Origin: an uncultured Prevotellaceae bacterium | GTDB lineage: Bacteria; Bacteroidota; Bacteroidia; Bacteroidales; Bacteroidaceae | Direction of reading: 5' to 3' | DNA: 33,590 nt | Assembly (NCBI GenBank): GCA_902803475.1 | Contig: CADCPZ010000074.1 | Coordinates: 1-33,590 of the forward strand | Shown: positions 32,328-33,590 of the stretch, in pieces | How the letters are laid out: every line of letters starts with the position of its first letter | Position numbering within the stretch: position 1 is the stretch's first letter | Position numbers and translations under genes: made by a program | The notes under the pieces: model-generated | The model's input: the letters and a program-made list of their open reading frames with translations, nothing else | Databases searched by the model: none | Told to the model about the DNA's origin: nothing

Positions 32328-33170
32328 TTATTTCAAATCCGTAATCGCGAAGAAATCCTGATCGCCATAATCTAAATTCTCACCACCCATACCCCAGATA
32401 AAGGTATAGTTATGAGTAGCGGCAGCAGAATGAATGCTCCATTCTGGTGACAGCACAGCCTGGTTGCCTTTCATCCAGATATGACGCGTCTCCTGCGGTT
32501 CGCCCATCAGATGACAAACGGCCTGGTCCTCAGGAACCTCGAAATAGAAATACGCCTCCATACGACGGCTGTGGACATGTGCCGGCATCGTATTCCACAC
32601 ACTTCCCGTAGCCAGTTCGGTCATACCCATCTGCAACTGACAGGTCGGCAACACCTGATTGACCAGCATCTTGTTGATGGTACGCTCGTTCGACATCTCC
32701 AAGGATCCCATGTGTACGGCATCGGCTTCGCTCTTTGCAACCTTTCGTGTAGGAAAACCCGCATGAGCCGTTGTAGAGTTGAAGTAGAACTTTGCCGGCT
32801 TTTGCGAATCCTTACTGATGAAAACCACATCATGATCGCCACTGCCAATATAGAGGGCGTCTTTATAGGTAAGTTCAAAGGTATCGTTGCCAACACGTAC
32901 AAGGCCGTCACCTCCCACATTGAAAATACCGACTTCACGACGTGTAGTGAAATGCGAAGCCTTCAGTGGGTCGATGGCTTCCAACAACAGTTCTTCTCCT
33001 GCAGGCATCGCACCGCCAACCACCATACGGTCATACATGGAATACACCATATTCACTTCATTGTCAACGAATAATGTCTCAATCAGGAAATCACGACGCA
33101 AGCGTGCCGTGTCGTAGTGTTTGACATCTTCTGGATGTGCTGCATAGCGCAATTCGTAGTTTGTTTTCAT
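32328..33170 (-). CDS. kduI: 4-deoxy-L-threo-5-hexosulose-uronate ketol-isomerase
   Basis: 280 residues, the normal size for KduI, a cupin that isomerises the unsaturated monouronate from pectin, alginate or glycosaminoglycan breakdown (DKI) to 2,5-diketo-3-deoxygluconate. Visible: MKTNYELRYAAHPEDVKHYD and RRDFLIETLF at the start, VGGAMPAGEE, GDGLVRVGNDTFEL, and the zinc site PAHVHSRRMEAYFYF (His198, His200, Glu205) with WSIHSAAATHNYTFIWGMGGEN (His247). First gene of a two-gene operon with the SDR. No polysaccharide lyase or uronate transporter is in the window, so this pair probably serves lyases encoded elsewhere. Confidence 0.96.
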   Translation of the reverse strand: MKTNYELRYAAHPEDVKHYDTARLRRDFLIETLFVDNEVNMVYSMYDRMVVGGAMPAGEELLLEAIDPLKASHFTTRREVGIFNVGGDGLVRVGNDTFELTYKDALYIGSGDHDVVFISKDSQKPAKFYFNSTTAHAGFPTRKVAKSEADAVHMGSLEMSNERTINKMLVNQVLPTCQLQMGMTELATGSVWNTMPAHVHSRRMEAYFYFEVPEDQAVCHLMGEPQETRHIWMKGNQAVLSPEWSIHSAAATHNYTFIWGMGGENLDYGDQDFFAITDLK

Positions 33171-33190
33171 ACTTTATCGTTTTTCCGCAA

Positions 33191-33198
33191 CAAAGATA
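33191..33198 (-). promoter_or_regulatory. -7 box of the kdu operon
   Basis: The minus strand reads TATCTTTG, 20 bases before the kduI start codon. No -33 TTG at normal spacing was found, consistent with activator control. Confidence 0.6.
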
Positions 33199-33267
33199 CA
33201 TAAAAAAAGAGAATTAGCTATCAGAAAAAGTAAAATTTTAAATTTCTTTAGCCACATTCTCTTTGCG

Positions 33268-33338
33268 TTGTCCAAGGCGGATTCGAACCACCACAAACAG
33301 AACCAAAACCTGTTGTGCTACCATTACACCATTGGACA
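33268..33338 (-). tRNA. tRNA-Gln, anticodon TTG
   Basis: On the minus strand, the acceptor arms TGTCCAA and TTGGACA pair over 7 base pairs. The anticodon loop TTTTGGT contains anticodon TTG, and the T arm carries GGTTCGAATCC. Discriminator base A; CCA is not encoded. Length 71 nucleotides. Confidence 0.95.
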
Positions 33339-33354
33339 ATCCTAAATTTCGGGC

Positions 33355-33386
33355 GCAAAGGTACGAAGAATTTCATTCCCTGCCAA
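33355..33386 (-). promoter_or_regulatory. Promoter of tRNA-Gln
   Basis: On the minus strand, TTG at 33386-33384, 20 bases of spacing, then TACCTTTGC at 33363-33355, about 16 bases before the mature tRNA. Confidence 0.75.
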
Positions 33387-33469
33387 ATTTTTTCAGCTAT
33401 AAAATGATGCAAACTTCCTTGGTTTGATGTTTTTTGCTTATATTTGCATGCCGAAAAGGAGAAATATCA

Positions 33470-33590
33470 ATGAATACTACCATACAGGCATTGCAACAAC
33501 AACGGGTATTGCTCCAGCTGGAGTATTACGCTGAGAAGGAAGCCTTCCGCAAGCAAACCGAGCAGATGGGGATGATGCGGAAGGTGAAAC
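33470..33590 (+). CDS. Start of a probable superfamily I (AAA_11/UPF1-like) helicase gene, cut by the window end
   Basis: Only 40 codons are visible: MNTTIQALQQQRVLLQLEYY, then AEKEAFRKQTEQMGMMRKVK. This N-terminus, a coiled-coil-prone helix with EYYAEKEAFRKQTEQMG-x-x-RKVK, resembles the start of the SMUBP2/UPF1-like DNA helicases found in many Bacteroidales. No helicase motif is inside the window, so the call rests on recall of that N-terminal pattern and is uncertain. A TATATTTGC -7 box at 33439-33447 and the AAAAGGAG run at 33454-33461 support the start at 33470. Confidence 0.55.
   Translation, partial: MNTTIQALQQQRVLLQLEYYAEKEAFRKQTEQMGMMRKVK

Overview
The window looks like chromosomal DNA from a Bacteroidales bacterium, most likely Prevotella or a close relative. 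Reasons: the promoters carry the Bacteroidetes -7 box (TAnnTTTG, often TTTGC) with a TTG about 19-20 bases upstream; SecD and SecF are fused; signal peptides of the MKKxLLLLFAL...AWA type are common; and the large secreted proteins end in the Prevotella-style tail GIYIxNGKKVVxK. No ribosomal RNA, CRISPR array, transposase or phage gene was seen.

Bases 1-20236 are an accessory island for beta-1,3-glucan. It opens with the 3' end of a GH64 beta-1,3-glucanase gene, which runs into a convergent YghZ-type aldo-keto reductase. Four plus-strand units follow, each led by a very large secreted protein: (A) a 1012-residue protein with CBM-like, discoidin (F5/8C) and Ig-like modules; (B) a 1537-residue protein with two discoidin domains and a BspA-type leucine-rich repeat block; (C) a 1040-residue protein with three related beta-sandwich modules; (D) a 1668-residue GH81 endo-beta-1,3-glucanase with a discoidin domain. 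Each is followed by a tiny, very acidic protein (58-73 residues) of one family: an N-terminal YIxP motif, a central M/L-rich patch, an A-[RK]-G motif and an acidic tail. Each unit also has the same 20-base upstream element starting AAGTGAG, placed 54-55 bases before the TTTGC of its promoter. The four units therefore look like one co-regulated set that puts glucan-binding and glucan-cleaving proteins on the cell surface or outside the cell. No SusC/SusD pair and no regulator gene lie in the window. The repeated 'large secreted protein plus small acidic protein under a shared operator' arrangement is the best candidate for an undescribed system here.

The gap at 5529-6335 is full of repeats: a terminator, a 22-23-base tandem array, and a cluster of CCCCACCA/TGGTGGGG octamers in both orientations.

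Bases 20237-33590 are mainly housekeeping: argS (with an odd in-frame insert carrying an inverted repeat), a small lipoprotein, a hotdog thioesterase, secDF, a rhomboid protease plus EEP-family phosphohydrolase operon, an HU protein, a CDP-alcohol phosphatidyltransferase plus YbhN-like membrane protein operon, a kduI plus kduD-like operon for unsaturated uronate breakdown, tRNA-Gln(UUG), and the first 40 codons of a gene resembling Bacteroidales superfamily I helicases. Several units end in strong hairpin terminators, some of them shared between convergent genes.
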